Shown piece after piece: positions 21,154 through 34,523 of a stretch of DNA of 64,000 bases. A program made the translations under genes and the position numbers. Each line of letters starts with the position of its first letter. Position 1 is the first letter of the stretch. This DNA comes from Taxillus chinensis (taxonomy: Eukaryota; Streptophyta; Magnoliopsida; Santalales; Loranthaceae): positions 13,218,309 to 13,282,308 of the forward strand of contig CM042086.1 in the NCBI GenBank assembly GCA_023512835.1, read 5' to 3'. The notes beneath the pieces are model-generated. The model worked only from the letters and a program-made list of their open reading frames with translations. It was not told the DNA's origin and made no database searches.

Positions 21154-24100
21154 ATGGAAGCGAAGAAGAAGAGCATATGGAAATCGATGATGATCGCCAC
21201 CTGCTGCTGCTCCTCCTCCAATCAGATCAGCGACGCCCACCGGTCGTCGTCGTCGTCGTCGTCGCACCGCCGCTGCAGCGAGAAGAAGAAGAAGAAGCAG
21301 CAGCAGCAGCAGACGGGGGCGGCGGGCACCGCGGCGGCTACGGCGTCGGCGTCATTCCACCGGCTTTCGATGTCGGAGTTCAACATCCAGAGGGTGTCGG
21401 TGTCGGACGTGAGCAACCCGGGTGGTGGGTCGCTGTCGGAGGACATCTCCAACTCGCTGGTCGGGTCCAACCTCCACGCGTTCACGCTCGCGGAGCTCAA
21501 GGCCATCACCCAGAACTTCTCGTCCGCCAACTTCCTCGGCGAAGGCGGGTTCGGGCCGGTTCACAAGGGGTTCGTCGACGACCGCCTGTGTCCCGGTCTG
21601 GGTCTGGACCCACAGCCGGTTGCCGTTAAGCTCTTGGACTCCGAAGGCCTCCAAGGTCATCGCGAGTGGCTGGTGCGCACTCACTTTCACATCTCCCCCC
21701 TTAAATTTCCACTTTGGTCCTTATGGTTTTTATTTCTTTTCGTACGCTTTATTGAAATCTCACGCATTAATTATAAAAAGCACTTTCCAACACATTAATA
21801 AATCAATCCTTACCCAAAAAAAAAAAAAATAGCATATGCGTGTCAGGAATAAATATCTTCTATTTAAAACGAAGTTAAAATAGTTGTTTGCTAAAATATG
21901 TAGAGTTTGTTTTTAATCATTTAATATTTATTTCTATTATTGGCACATTCATTGATGCAATAATTTAATATTGAAGGAAAGAACCCAAAAAAAACAAAAA
22001 ACAAAAAACAAATCAGTTGAAGCTTTTGTCTCTCTGGAATAAGCCCTTGTTTACATATTTCATCAGTATTTCACCTTGGTTGGTAATATCAATCCAATCC
22101 ATTAGCTTAAAAGGGACTCTAGCCACATAGATAGACTTGTTTTGAAGGAGTGTTCGGTTCAAATTGGTCCTTTTAGAACTACACGGAGCTTTAGCTTAAG
22201 GTTCGGTGGGTGTGTTAAATTAACGCGATATGATTAGAGGAAGTCCACTTTCACATTTGTACATCCATAATATTTGATTAGCCAAGGGTATTTCACCTTT
22301 GTACATCTACGGATCTACCCTTCCCACCAAAACAGTACACGCGCTTAATTCACAAGCATGTGCAGCGCATAATCTTTTAAGAGTAAAATAAAGAAGAAGA
22401 AGAAGAAGTATATATGAACACGGCCTCTAAACTATAGTAGACAAAACAGTGTAACAAGTGATGAGTTCTTTTGGGTGGACAAGAATATATAGAAGGGTCA
22501 CGCTGTATATTTCTTACTTATTTGATTCGATTATATATTATTTGATTGCTTTAAAACACCTTACTAACAAAGTGTTTAAAACTTAAGTCTATGTTTAAAT
22601 CGACCTTAGTAATTGTTGTTAATTAATTAATGGGGGTTGGAGTTGGACAGGCAGAAGTGATATTTCTGGGGCAGCTGAGGCATCCGCATTTGGTAAAGCT
22701 GCTAGGGTACAGCTGTGAGGATGAACACAGGGTGTTGGTCTACGAGTATATGCCACGTGGCAGTCTTGAGAACCAGCTGTTCAGACGTAAGTGCCTCCAC
22801 CTTGTCGCCTACCCTCAACTTGATCTATTTCGTACGATCTTATAAATTAAATATAATATATATCTACATATAGTGTGGTAGGTAATGTAATATTTTATTA
22901 TTTTTACTGTCTCACGAAGTCATATCACAGTGATTTACTGCTCATAAATTTGACTTGATATATATATTAACAATGATAATACAGTTGATTTTGTTCCTTT
23001 TATGCCATCCTTTTTCGCAAAAAAAGATTCATGGCTATATTAGGTCTTACGCAGGGCATTATTATTACGCGCGAAGTAAACGCGTTAAACCAAAGAGTAT
23101 TGACACACCGATTGTGACAAGATCATATTACTTCTGATCAAGAGTCACGGTGAATATGATCAAATTATTAAGGCAATAAAATGCTAGCTAGCTACCAGTT
23201 GTAATAATGATTTTAGGATGAAAAATAATAAAATAACATAGTTTTAATATTGTACATTATTCCTACTATTACAATGATCCTGATTCTATGGTGTAGTAGG
23301 TTAGAAAAAAGAACACATTGGATAGGGTGGTAAGGGATTGAGTTCAGTTTGACGATCCTGATACTATTAACGAGGTTTGAACCATGTTAATAAAACAAAC
23401 CATAATTAATTTGCTTTTAAAAATGCAGGATATTCAGTTGCACTCCCGTGGTCAACAAGAATGAAAATAGCACTCGGAGCGGCCAAGGGCCTGGCATTCC
23501 TCCACGAAGCAGAAAAACCTGTCATCTACAGAGACTTCAAGGCCTCCAACATCTTGTTGGATTCTGTGAGTTCCCTATTCCTCGTCAATGTCAACCATAA
23601 CCTCTCCCCTCGATCTGTGTGAACACATTTCATTGGTAGACGTACGCAAACAAACTATTGCTAGTACGTATGTACACATGAAATTTTGACTCATCCTTGT
23701 CATCGAGAATATGGATGGGCTCATACGTACGTATGTAATGTACATACCGTGTGGACACCTTTCATTAGTAAACGCAGAATGTAAACAAACTAGCTAGCAT
23801 GTGCACGTACACGTACGTGAAATTTGAACACATCCTTGTCATCAATAATATTATGGGCCCCGGATTAATTACGCACCAATTAAAGCTCCCATCCCAATCC
23901 CATGTTTGAAATTTGAACTCATATTTGTTGTCAATAATAACATGGGACCAGGATTACACACCAAAGCTGTCGGATTTTGGGCTAGCCAAGGATGGGCCAG
24001 AAGGGGATGACACCCACGTTTCCACAAGAGTGATGGGCACCCATGGCTATGCTGCTCCGGAGTACATCATGACTGGTAATCGAGTACCTAAAACACGTAC

Positions 24101-24759
24101 TGACCAGTTTACTAAACCGGGTTAGCTTCAATATGTGGAGCGTAAGTTTAATAACAATGTTTTCAGGTCACTTGACGGCCAGGAGCGACGTGTACAGCTT
24201 CGGGGTGGTGCTGCTGGAGCTGCTGACGGGCCGGAGGTCCGTGGACAAGGCCCGGCCACAGAGAGAGCAGAACCTGGCGGAGTGGGCCCGACCCATGCTG
24301 TCGGACCAACGTAAGCTGACCCGCATCATGGACCCCAGGCTGGAAGGCCAGTACTCGGAGAAGGGCGCCCAGAGGGCGGCGGCGCTCGCCTACAACTGCC
24401 TCAGCCACCGACCCAAGCACCGGCCATCCATGAGCGCCGTCGTCGCCACCCTCGAGCCCCTCACGCGCTTCCACGACGTCCCCGTCGACGCGCCGTTCGT
24501 CTACACCGTGCCTCAGGTGGCCACCGAGTGCGACAGAAAGTCGCTAAAGGATACGAACGAGCGATGTCCGCCGCGGGAGGGGGCGGCCCCGTCGCCGGAG
24601 GTTGATAATGGAGGCGGTGGAGAGAGCCAGCAGCTGGTGAGTGACGGAGGACGGCAGAGGCACCGGTGTCTGGGGACGCCCAAGTCGGATCCCACGGTGT
24701 TCTCGGAGACTGTCGTGGGGGAAAAGTCGGAAAAGGGGTTCAGCTCTCCCCTGCGTTAA
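21154..24759 (+). CDS. Receptor-like cytoplasmic kinase, subfamily VII (RIPK-like Ser/Thr kinase)
   Basis: Five exons: 21154-21672, 22651-22786, 23429-23565, 23952-24075 and 24167-24759, totalling 502 residues. There is no ectodomain or membrane span. The N-terminus has a basic start, a CCC cluster (17-19, possible acylation site), a poly-Ser run, a [10 protein letters not shown] run, and then the [20 protein letters not shown] lead-in typical of RIPK. Kinase landmarks are the Gly loop [11 protein letters not shown] (129-139), Lys159 in VAVKLL, catalytic Asp254 in [11 protein letters not shown] at 272-274 and an activation segment ending [13 protein letters not shown] in place of HRD is normal for RLCK-VII. 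The tail of over 100 residues is Gly/Ser/Arg-rich and ends SSPLR. RIPK-type kinases act at the plasma membrane in immune signalling, for example on RIN4; that role is transferred from the family. Exons 1 and 5 are far more G/C-rich than the middle exons. Confidence 0.92.
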
Positions 24760-27700
24760 TTAATGGGGTTGATTAATTCTTTCAGAAAAAAAAAAAAGAT
24801 TAAGTATTTCACCACGTGCTTAATTAATGACTCTTTTTTCGCTCCCATAAATATAATTTTCGTATATGGTATCTAACTGTATATAAATATAGATTTCTGT
24901 TCAAATGCACTGGGTTGAATGGGAAACAATGATATTGAGGCGCTGTCAAAATAATTATTTTTTTGCTAGTCTAGTGTTGGCCATAAAATCCTTAAAAACT
25001 TCCAATAGAGTTTAATCAAACCATATAAATTAAAATTAAATAGCTTTTAAAATTAACTTCATTCATTCGATTTAAAGTTTTGAAAAATTTATATATTGTG
25101 GTTGATTTAAGGTTCAATTAATTTGATATTCCAATTTATTATGTATTTAAAAAAATTATTTCGTATAAGCATGTGTAGATGGCAATGCACTAAAGCAAGT
25201 CTATTTTTTGTCACGTATTAATGCTAATAAAAAATTAATAATACTTACGTATCGATTTTAGTTTGTTATTTTTTTAAGCTGAAGATATTTAGTTTGGTTT
25301 TAAAAATGCTGTGTAAATCAATTCAACCGGTAAACGTTCACTTATATTAAAGACGGCAACTATTAAGATATTGGCAAGCTTTTTAATCTTATGCTTTTTT
25401 TTCATAAACCAATTTTGAAAACTATCCCAATCACTTTTAGTCTTATGTTTTTTTAAATATAAATATTATATAAATAAAAAAACAAAAATAAAGATAATAA
25501 TTATTAGATTTTGGTAAAATATTTTTATTTAAGATCTTAAAAAATAGACACGTAATATTATGTGACTCCCATCATAAAAAATCTTGATTAGTGCATATGA
25601 TCCAAATGAGGATTAAAATATGATTTTGAATCTTATACTGGTCCAATGACAAATTTGAGTTAAGTTCGTTGGTTATTTTGATTTCAAATTGGATTTAAAT
25701 ATAAATTTAATTTATCGTGAGGTTACTTTATTTTTTTTCTCTACCCAATTACCTTATTTTATATGAAAGATTTAAAAAGCTTATGAACCCACAACAATGG
25801 TGTCAGCTTTGCAAAAAGCAACGTTTGTTGATGGCGTATCGACTCCTTTTTCTCCTCCTAGCATATCAAGGGTTCATATATCGTACTAGTCCCTTGTAAA
25901 TATAACCTTATTAACACATTCTTGGAATACCTTGATGCTATGAAAACTATTTGTACTACTTGTGACTTTAACAGATATATAGGGTCTTAATGTAGTTACA
26001 ACATAACTATTCAATTCAACATTTTCTTCAATCCTACGACTGGAAGCCATATAATCTTGCAAATCTTCTTGCAAATGAGGAGTTTAAGGTAAATCGATAT
26101 ATGCATGTAGACAAACACGTTTTGCTTACCAAGTGAATAGGTTGCTCTTATATTCAAAATTTGAACTATAAAACTAAAACAATAATATGAAATTCTAATA
26201 AGATTACGCATAAATATCTAAAATTTGATTGTATAATTTTGCAACAAAAATCGAACTCTAAAGTATATAGTACAATTAAAAGATGAAAAATGTCATATGA
26301 GTCGGGGAAGTTGGTAGGGAAAGACACTATATAGTTGGCGTTAATGTGTCGGCATTTATTGGAAAATGTATTTTAATATAATTTATTGCGTCTCATGAAT
26401 ACAAAACACATCATGGATTTAAAGTCCAAGTAACACTATTAAGTGACAAATATTTAAATAAATAATATTTTTTTACACTAAAAGAAATTATTCGAATAGT
26501 AAAAGCTGACTTAGGGGTAATAGATTTTTGGTATTATGGGTTAATTTTATTTTATCTCCCGCAGGCTGTTTCCCTGCATAAAATAATGGGGAGGAAGACA
26601 TTGACATTTGACAAACAAACGAACAATCGTGTTGATCAATTTAATTTTAAAATATAATGTTCGCGAAAATTAAAGCTGATCGATCTATACGAATATATGA
26701 ATCTTTTTTGGGACAATACAGCTAAGCAGATTTGACACTTCATGATTCAATACTGACCGTCGTGAAGTGTCCCTGTGACCTGCTGGTCACGACCCACAAG
26801 TCGTCTTCGATTGGACTATACTTTTGTTTTAATATAGGCCCACCTCGATTTGACCGTTTCTTTTTCAGGGCAAGATGATTGGTTTTGAATACTAAAGTCT
26901 ATTTATTTCCTGTAATTTTTTAAAACTTTCTAAGTTACCTTATTCGTTTTTGTTTATATTATTTTAAATACTTTTTTTAATTATATTTTCCTTCCTCTTT
27001 CTAGCAATATCGGCCCGACCTATTCTGTCCAGGTTCCCCGGCCGGGTTTGTTCCGATCCGACAATGTATTGTCGGGTTGAATCTTCTCCGTTGATATTTT
27101 ATTATATTTCTAAATAAATTTTATGTAAAAATTTGGAACGGGTTTGAAACATGTCTGTCCATGTATTGTTCACGTTTGAGTTGAACAGTATCCAATTCTG
27201 TTCGAATTTTTTTTCATTTACTAGAATCAGTCGACACATTTATCATGAAATAAAAAAATATTTAAAAAATAACTAGTTAATTCCAACAATAAAAAATCCA
27301 AATACAAATCTCATTTTACGAAGTGGAATATAAAATTATTTTCATTTAAAATTTAAATTTTATCTCTAAATTATATTGAAAAAAGATCAAAAATAATAGG
27401 AAAAAAAAGTGTCAAATAAGAAATGGAATGTGAATGCCTAAAATAAAAACAATCAAATTCACAATGAAATATTGATGCTATTAGTAAGACTTTAAATGAA
27501 TCAAAGTAGTAAAATATTTGTACGTGTTCATTATTATTCATTAACGAATCGAATTGAATACAAACATTACAGTATGTTGTTCATAAACTGTCAATGAATG
27601 TTATTATATTATTTTATGAATAAATATTTATAAACTTACTCACGAATATTTACGAACACAATTATAAAAACCTGTAGAAAAAATTCATACTATATACTTA

Positions 27701-28524
27701 TCACAAAAAAATAAATTAGTTGATGGTATGACTATATGATTATTATTTAATATATTTATAATTATCATATATAATTCATCAAAATGTAATAATAATAAAG
27801 AAAATTTTTATTTTTATTTAATAATAATATAAAAGTATATATTTATTAAATCATATTTAATAAAAATACATTTATATCTAATAAAATAATTTATATATAT
27901 TAATTGATTTATTATTTTTTATTTATAAATAATTTTTACTAATATGAATTATATTCATAAACGTGAACATTTATTTATAAATATTATCAATTATATTTAT
28001 AAATATAATAATAATTTATTTACAGATTGACTCCATATTGTGGAACAGTACGGTGGAGATTGAATGGGGTTCATAGACAAATAATTTGTTTGTGTCAATC
28101 TGAATTTATATTAATAATCTTTCTAAGCCGAATCTGAATTTATTCATAGACATTTAATTTATTTACACCCTCTCTATTTGACACCACCGACCTCAAAATC
28201 AATCCAACATTTAAAAAAAAGTGTGGTAAGCAGTCAATCCACCATTCAATACTAGAGATGATATTATGGAACAGTACGGTGGAGATTGAATGGGGTTCGG
28301 GGCAATGCCATTTCTAGTTACAAACAAATACCACTTCAACACAATGCTTACATCTACAAGCTCAAAATTAAAAATGATTGATAATTTTTATTTTTATTTC
28401 AACTTAGGAGGCTAAAAGCACAGCTGCACATGGCACGTCAACAGTAGCTCACAGGCAAAACCAGCAATCGCCTAAAAGTTATCAGCTGTAACAAAAAATG
28501 GTAAAGCTCATGACCCGATTGCCA
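24760..28524. other. Intergenic AT-rich DNA
   Basis: The first bases hold the kinase 3' flank and the last few hundred the acid phosphatase 3' flank (minus strand). A 32-bp direct repeat occurs at 28041-28072 and 28267-28298. A short GC-rich stretch near 27005-27085 (CGGCCCGACC...CCGATCCGAC) looks transposon-like, but no ends were found. No gene is recognised. Confidence 0.45.
28041..28298. repeat. 32-bp direct repeat pair, 226 bp apart
   Basis: TGGAACAGTACGGTGGAGAT followed by TGAATGGGGTTC occurs identically at 28041-28072 and 28267-28298. The flanks differ apart from a little upstream similarity (ATATTG/ATATTA). Possibly remnants of a mobile element or a local duplication. Confidence 0.75.
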
Positions 28525-30622
28525 TTAAGGGATGTAATACAAGAGGTTTGGCAGTTTAAAGGACCGTTCGGCCACGGAATAGCCCACCAAATCACTCCAC
28601 TGGTCCCCTGAATTCCCACGAATCCGGTATCCTTTCTTTTTTATCTCCCTTCTCTTCTCTGATTTGTAGACGGTGGCCAGAGTCCCTTGATCAGAAGGTC
28701 CCCTGTTTCATGCAACAAATCCATCACCAACATAGTCATGGCCATGGTGCATTGAAAGAAAAGCCTGAGCACTCACAAGTATAGTTTAAACATTCATCGC
28801 ACTTCAATGATCTAAATAAGAGTGAACATAGATAATATAAAAAAAAAATTGTGACATTGTTCCAAAACGGTTCATATACCTCAAAAAAAGTTCTTCCCAA
28901 TTGCTATAGCCTGCACGCAGAAGGTTTTTTTCCGTAACATTTCTCTGGTGCTCACTTCTCCCCGTCAGCAAGAAAATCGTAAAATCCATCTGTTTCAGTT
29001 TGTTGTACAACTCTAAGCTCTTCGGTAAAGCAGGTGCATCAGCCAAATCAACCCATGCATCAAAACTGGATTCATCAAAGGCCTCGGATCTATGTACAAA
29101 GGAAGATGCGAATACAGATCTTAATCAACCAACACATTTACGTGGAACCATATTAATCGAAACACCTTAAAAGCATGACTTGTAAGACTAGTATATATAT
29201 GTATATATATATATATATATATGCTTGTTTCTCTTTGTTGTATTTATGCGTCCCCTCCACCCTCAGACATATACTTGGCGCAATTTATATATATATATAT
29301 ATATGGTCTTACTATCAAACCAAACACAATATGAACAAAGAACTACTTCTAGTGACATTTGGATGATGAAAGGCAAGAATATGGATCTAAGCACGTATCC
29401 ACATATGGTTCTCACATAGCAGGAACAAACCATGAAAGTGCCTGGAATATATACTAACATTTGAAGACGAATTGAAAGATGAAAGCGCGTTTATCCTGAT
29501 AATGTATTATACATATGCATATATGCTATTGTTAGAAGATGACTGAAATGCAGTATTTATAGTATGCAACGTATGTCAATGGATGTCACAATGTGGACTC
29601 AACTATGGAAGAGAGCTGACTTTATGATCTTTTCAGGTGAACTCTTGATAAGGTATGCAGATTAACCTGAAGAAGTCACAGTGAGTATAAGAATTCAGAT
29701 TCCATAGTAATGAAATTCTGAACATGAGTTATAAAGAAAACTTGGGTTCAGGCATCTTTTTATGCAAGCACAACCAATTAAATTTCTTATCAAAGTCAAA
29801 ACCACAAACTTACATCCAGACATCTTTTTTTTAGACCGGGCATTACAGACTTCGTAGTGATAACAAATCGTTAGTCAAATTTACAGCACCCAAATTCTGG
29901 ATATTGCAAAAGAACCGGCCACATCTAAAGCCGTAATGGGTTCATTATGAATCAGGAGGTCAGGACCCAATCATGATTTTCATATTCAAATTAGATAACC
30001 AATAAAATAAATAAATAAATAAATATACCCGACCCCATTATAATCAAAAACCATTATATAAATAAACCTCGTACAATTATAAGGAAAGAATAACAGGTAT
30101 CGTCTGCTTAAGTAAAACGTCACACAAAACAAAGCTTTGAAGTTATAAAACATAAAAATCAAACACGAAGCACAGAGGGCGAGGCTTTAAAATTAGCACG
30201 GCTCACCCAAAACCGTGGGTTTCGTAGTACGGAAGATTAGAGAGAAGCGTCTCGTCGATGTCAAAGACCCAGGCGTCCTTGCCGTCGGCGGAAACATTCA
30301 CCGCCTTCGCAAACTTGAGCGAATCGGCGGCGGCTGAGGCAGAGTCCGACAAGTAGCGGTCGCCGGTCATGTAGTCCTGCACGTAAGCCACGCAGCGCTC
30401 TGGCACCGTCTTCCAGGACCCGGCGTTGTTTGTCTCGACGGAGTACCTCCAACTATCACAGAACAGGCCCCCGCAGCCGTCGTGGCGGCGGCGACGGTGG
30501 CGGTTGACGGAGACGCGGAGCTGACGGCCCTCCGGCGGCATCTTGATGAATGACTGAGAGAGACCGCTGAGAATGAGGCTGAGAAAAACAGCGGCGGAGA
30601 GGAGGAACCCGCCGGCGGCCAT
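28525..30622 (-). CDS. HAD-type acid phosphatase, VSP/acid phosphatase 1-like (copy A)
   Basis: Minus-strand gene with exons 30622-30207, 29089-28880 and 28702-28525, 267 residues. A signal-like hydrophobic N-terminus (5-22) is followed by the plant acid phosphatase core. The nucleophile motif is FDIDETLLSN (Asp121, Asp123), motif II is FLLTGRSE, and the C-terminal part carries YKSEKR and GNSGDQWSDLVGY. These are the HAD aspartate-phosphatase motifs of the vegetative storage protein/acid phosphatase family, which hydrolyses phosphate monoesters in the vacuole or apoplast; some members mainly store nitrogen. Both nucleophile Asp are kept, so catalysis is likely. Compared with copy B it has an extra Arg-rich block at residues 33-53 (HRRRRHDGCGG) just after the signal, and a long first intron (1117 bp) with AT microsatellites. 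Confidence 0.9.
29195..29306. repeat. AT microsatellites in intron 1 of acid phosphatase A
   Basis: Two (AT)n tracts at about 29195-29222 and 29287-29305. Plus-strand frames across them are Tyr/Ile artefacts. Confidence 0.8.
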
Positions 30623-32957
30623 GGCTGATTGCCGATGAAGTCCCTCCCTTTGGAATGATGGTGGAGGAGGGGGGCGGTGGAAAAGTGAGAAGGGTGGTTC
30701 GGCTGTTATTCATTTATTTATTAGCGGTCCGGGTCATGTGGTATTTACTTATTTATTTATTAATAAAAATTCTTTTCATATTTCAAATTAATACCAAGAG
30801 TGGTAATATGTGTATAATATATAGTGGACTAGTAATGAATGCTTTCATACCTATAAAGTATATTTAAAAAAAACTGTGGGCATTGGGAACACAACGCTTA
30901 TAGCGTTCTGAGTGTATGCAAGAATATACAAAGATTTTGGTTCAAGTTACTCTTGATATTGAATTTAAATTTAACAAATCTATGTTTGGTACATAATATT
31001 TCGATTATTGTTTTTTAAAAATGGTAATAATTATTTAATTTCAAATTTTACTTTTCAAAACAGGTAAGTTTTATTGATATATTTGGTACATTTATGGATT
31101 ATGTTTTCTTGATTTTGTTTTAAATTGTAATTTAAAAATAATTTTTATGAGAAATATATTTTAAAAAGTTTTTATTTTTAAAAATTAAAATTTTAAAATA
31201 TAAAAAATTATTAAGTGGGCTAAAGTAATAAAATAAAAAATAAAATTTTATTTAGATCTACTATAAAATTGAGTTTCCATTAAAAAACAATAAGACTTAT
31301 TGTTTTTAAAAACTATTTTTAAATTTATATTATTATTAAATTAGAATATATCTATATCGAGCTCACCATTTTTAAAAACAGTATACCTGATTGTGCTACC
31401 AAATACGCTTTATAATTATTTTTAAAAATTGTTTCTAATTGTTTTTACTTTTAAATATAAATTTAATTTCGTCAGAAAACTCAAATAATATTTTTTATGT
31501 TATTTTATTTTATTAGTTGGTCTGATTTTTTAAAAAGATTTATGAGTCCTAATTTTAAAAATTAAATTCTTTTTAAAATATATTATTTCTCATACCAAAT
31601 AAAAATTATTTTTAAATCAAAATTCAACATAAATTACAATATAATAAAAAATACAAAAATCGAAACTCATACCAAATACGCCCGATGTCTTCAATAATTT
31701 GGATTCCATCTTGTTTTTTATAAGTACATAATGTTTTGCTTAATCTATTGCTTTATTTATTTATTCTATTTTTTATTTTCCCTCTTATAAAAAAATGAAA
31801 GTACCAAATATATGTATTTAAAAGTTGTGATTTCATTTATAAAATCATGAAATAAAAAATTTTTGTTTAAAAATCTTGAATTGAAATTAGGAATGACAAT
31901 GAAACAGATTATATCGGATACCTGTCCTGCCCTACCCCCTAATGAGATGAGTTTGCAATTAGTATAATTGGATTCAAGGCGAATTTGAGACGAATATCTC
32001 TGACCCAATAAAAATTTAAAACGGATTTGGGACAAGATAATTCGTCCAAATCCATATATATCAGAAAAATATAGTATGTTTATTGGGTATCAGTCCCTCC
32101 CTAAATTAAACGAAATGGGTTCAAAATAGAATTAACCCATTCAAAACCCGGTTAACATTCTAAATTAAATTCAGTGTCATAACACAAATACCAAAATAAT
32201 TTTTTTCCAATACGACTCTTATATTTTTGCTCCTTTCGATATATTTGAATAAGATTTTCATTAAAAAAAAAGGGTACTAGCTGTCTTGTTTATTTATTGT
32301 ACAGTTATATCATAGTTATTGCCATTCGGTCGCTCGTTAGTAAGACTTGACATGGATAATGGATTCATTTCTTCACAGCGCAGCAAGTTACATTTATTGG
32401 TGTTATCTTTGCACAATATTGATCACAATATTTTTTTGTTTTCACCAACTACACAGATGTTCACTCACATTTTTTTATCTTTTAAAGTTAGTAACATTAG
32501 TTTTCCGGGTTTGTGGAATTAACCTTGAGGAGCACTTTGGATTCAAGGATTTCAATGAAGGAAGCAATTAACCACATTGCCAGTGACCCTAGACTTACAT
32601 GGCGCTACTATCTGTGCTAGGGGAGGAGCTGAAGAGGGAGGTAGGGCTTTCGTCGGTGAAGAAGGAGAGGTTTAAATTAAATTGTTAGTCCATGTCAAAT
32701 GTGCTTTATTTGTGGACTTGTCCTCTCCCGATAGACGTTTGGCCAATAAAACATAAAAAAATTATTTTTAAAAATAATACGTCTCATAAATTTAAAATTA
32801 TTTATAAATAATATAAAATTATTTGAAATTTTAAAAAATAATTATATTTAAAAAAATCAGAGGACGAAAGACAAAATACGACATGAAGTTTAATTTTATT
32901 TTAGCCAGCAATGCCTCTTATTTAAATGGGTACACCACATGATATATGATTGCCATA
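30623..32957. other. Spacer between the two acid phosphatase genes
   Basis: The part next to 30623 is the copy A promoter region, pyrimidine/purine-rich (GGTGGAGGAGGG on the plus strand). The rest is AT-rich. Around 31888-32160 there is a stretch starting TAGGAATGACAATG with CCC/GGG-type phrases that resembles the start of a hAT-like element, but no second end was found. Short frames near 32319-32571 show no domain. Confidence 0.45.
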
Positions 32958-34523
32958 TTAAGGGACGTAATACATGGGGTTTGGCAGTTTAAAGGACCGT
33001 TCGGCGACGGCGTAGCCCACCAAATCACTCCACTGGTCTCCCGAATTCCCATGAATCAGGTATCCTCTCCTTTTTATCTCGTTTCTCTTCTCTGATTTGT
33101 AGACGGTGGCCAGAGTCCCTTGATCAGAAGGTCCCCTGTTTCATGCAACAAATCCATCACCCACTTAATCATTAAAAGAAAAGCCTGAAACTCACTAGTA
33201 CATGGTTTCACCATCTAAGTGCATGGTTAGAAATGTTTCACAAATGTTATCAACCCAATATTTATTAATAAATATCAAAAGTGACATTTTTACCTTTACT
33301 TGGTTTTAGGATGAAATAGTATTAAAATAAGTTATATTTTTGCATTCACAAAGTCGGGTCTGAGTGTGGTCTTTTGAGATTCATAAAATGATTTTCAACA
33401 TATTATCCACGTGTTATGATGTTAAAAAATTCTCAACATCCTAAAGGCTTTCAAGGATGCATGAAGCACTACATTAAAACTATATTATTTTGATATTTTA
33501 AAAAAACTTATAGACCAAAACAGCATAAATTTTAATATAAAAAAAATAAAAACGACATAGTTTTAGTGAATTACGTAGTACAATAATTATGGATCCTAAT
33601 TTCTAATTAAATACTAATGAATGAATATAGACAAAATAAAATGTGAGACATTGTTCCAAAAAAGGTTCACCTACCTCATAAAAAGTTCTTCCCAATCGCT
33701 ATAGCCTGCACGCAGAAGGTTTGTTTCCGTAACATTTCTTATGGGCTCGCTTCTCCCCGTCACCAAGAAAATCGTGAAGCCCATCTGTTTCAGTTTATTG
33801 TACAACTCTAAGCTCTTGGGTAGAGCAGGAGCGTCAGCCGACTCAACCCATTCATAATAACTGGATTCATTAAAGTCCCCAGATCTATATATATACATAA
33901 TCAACCAACACAGACATCTTTTAGACCGGGCCGGGGATTATAGACTTCGTTTGTGATCGATCACAAATCGTTAATAACTTTAAAAAAAAAAAAAAAAACA
34001 TAACAGCATATGAAGTTGAGAGTGTTTTTAAGGAAAGAGTAACATGTGTCATCATCTTCTAAAACAGAAAAAATCAAAACAAAGCTTTGATGAAGTTATA
34101 AAATAGAGAAAAATAAAAGTTGAATGAAGCTTTATTTAAAATTAGCACGGCTCACCCAAAACCGTGGGTTTCGAAGTACGGAAGATTTGAGAGCAGCGTC
34201 TCGTCGACGTCGAAGACCCAGGCGTCCTTGCCGTCGGCGGCGGACACATTCACCGCCTTCGCAAAATTGAGCGAATCGGCGGCGACTGTGGTAGAGTCCG
34301 ACAAGTAGCGGTCGCCGGTCATGTATTCCTGCACGTACCCCAGGCAGCGCTCCGGCACCGTCTCCCAGAACCCGGCGTTGTTGGTCTCCACGGAGAGCCT
34401 CCAACTATCGCAGAAGTGGCCCTCCGGCACCATCTTGATGATTGACTGATGAGCGAGAGCGCTGAGAGTGAGGCTGAGCAAGACAGCGGCGCCGGCGGAG
34501 AGGAGGAACCCGCCGGCGGCCAT
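32958..34523 (-). CDS. HAD-type acid phosphatase, VSP/acid phosphatase 1-like (copy B)
   Basis: Minus-strand tandem paralogue of the 28525-30622 gene, with exons 34523-34156, 33884-33675 and 33135-32958, 251 residues. Exons 2 and 3 have exactly the same lengths (210 and 178 nt) and splice phases as copy A. Asp105 and Asp107 in FDVDETLLSN, motif FLVTGRSE and GNSGDQWSDLVGY are present. The start chosen is the ATG of MAAGGFLL, which aligns with copy A and opens the signal peptide; the frame is open further upstream but that part lacks similarity. It lacks the Arg-rich block of copy A and has a short first intron (271 bp). Similarity continues into the 3' flank (AAGGGANGTAATACA), supporting a segmental tandem duplication. 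Confidence 0.91.

Noticed and set aside
27005..27085. Possible second hAT-like element (CGGCCCGACC...GATCCGACAATG)
   Set aside because: The composition resembles such elements, but no terminal inverted repeats or target duplication could be found.
31888..32160. Possible hAT-like element starting TAGGAATGACAATG
   Set aside because: The first end is suggestive, but no matching second end or 8-bp duplication was located.
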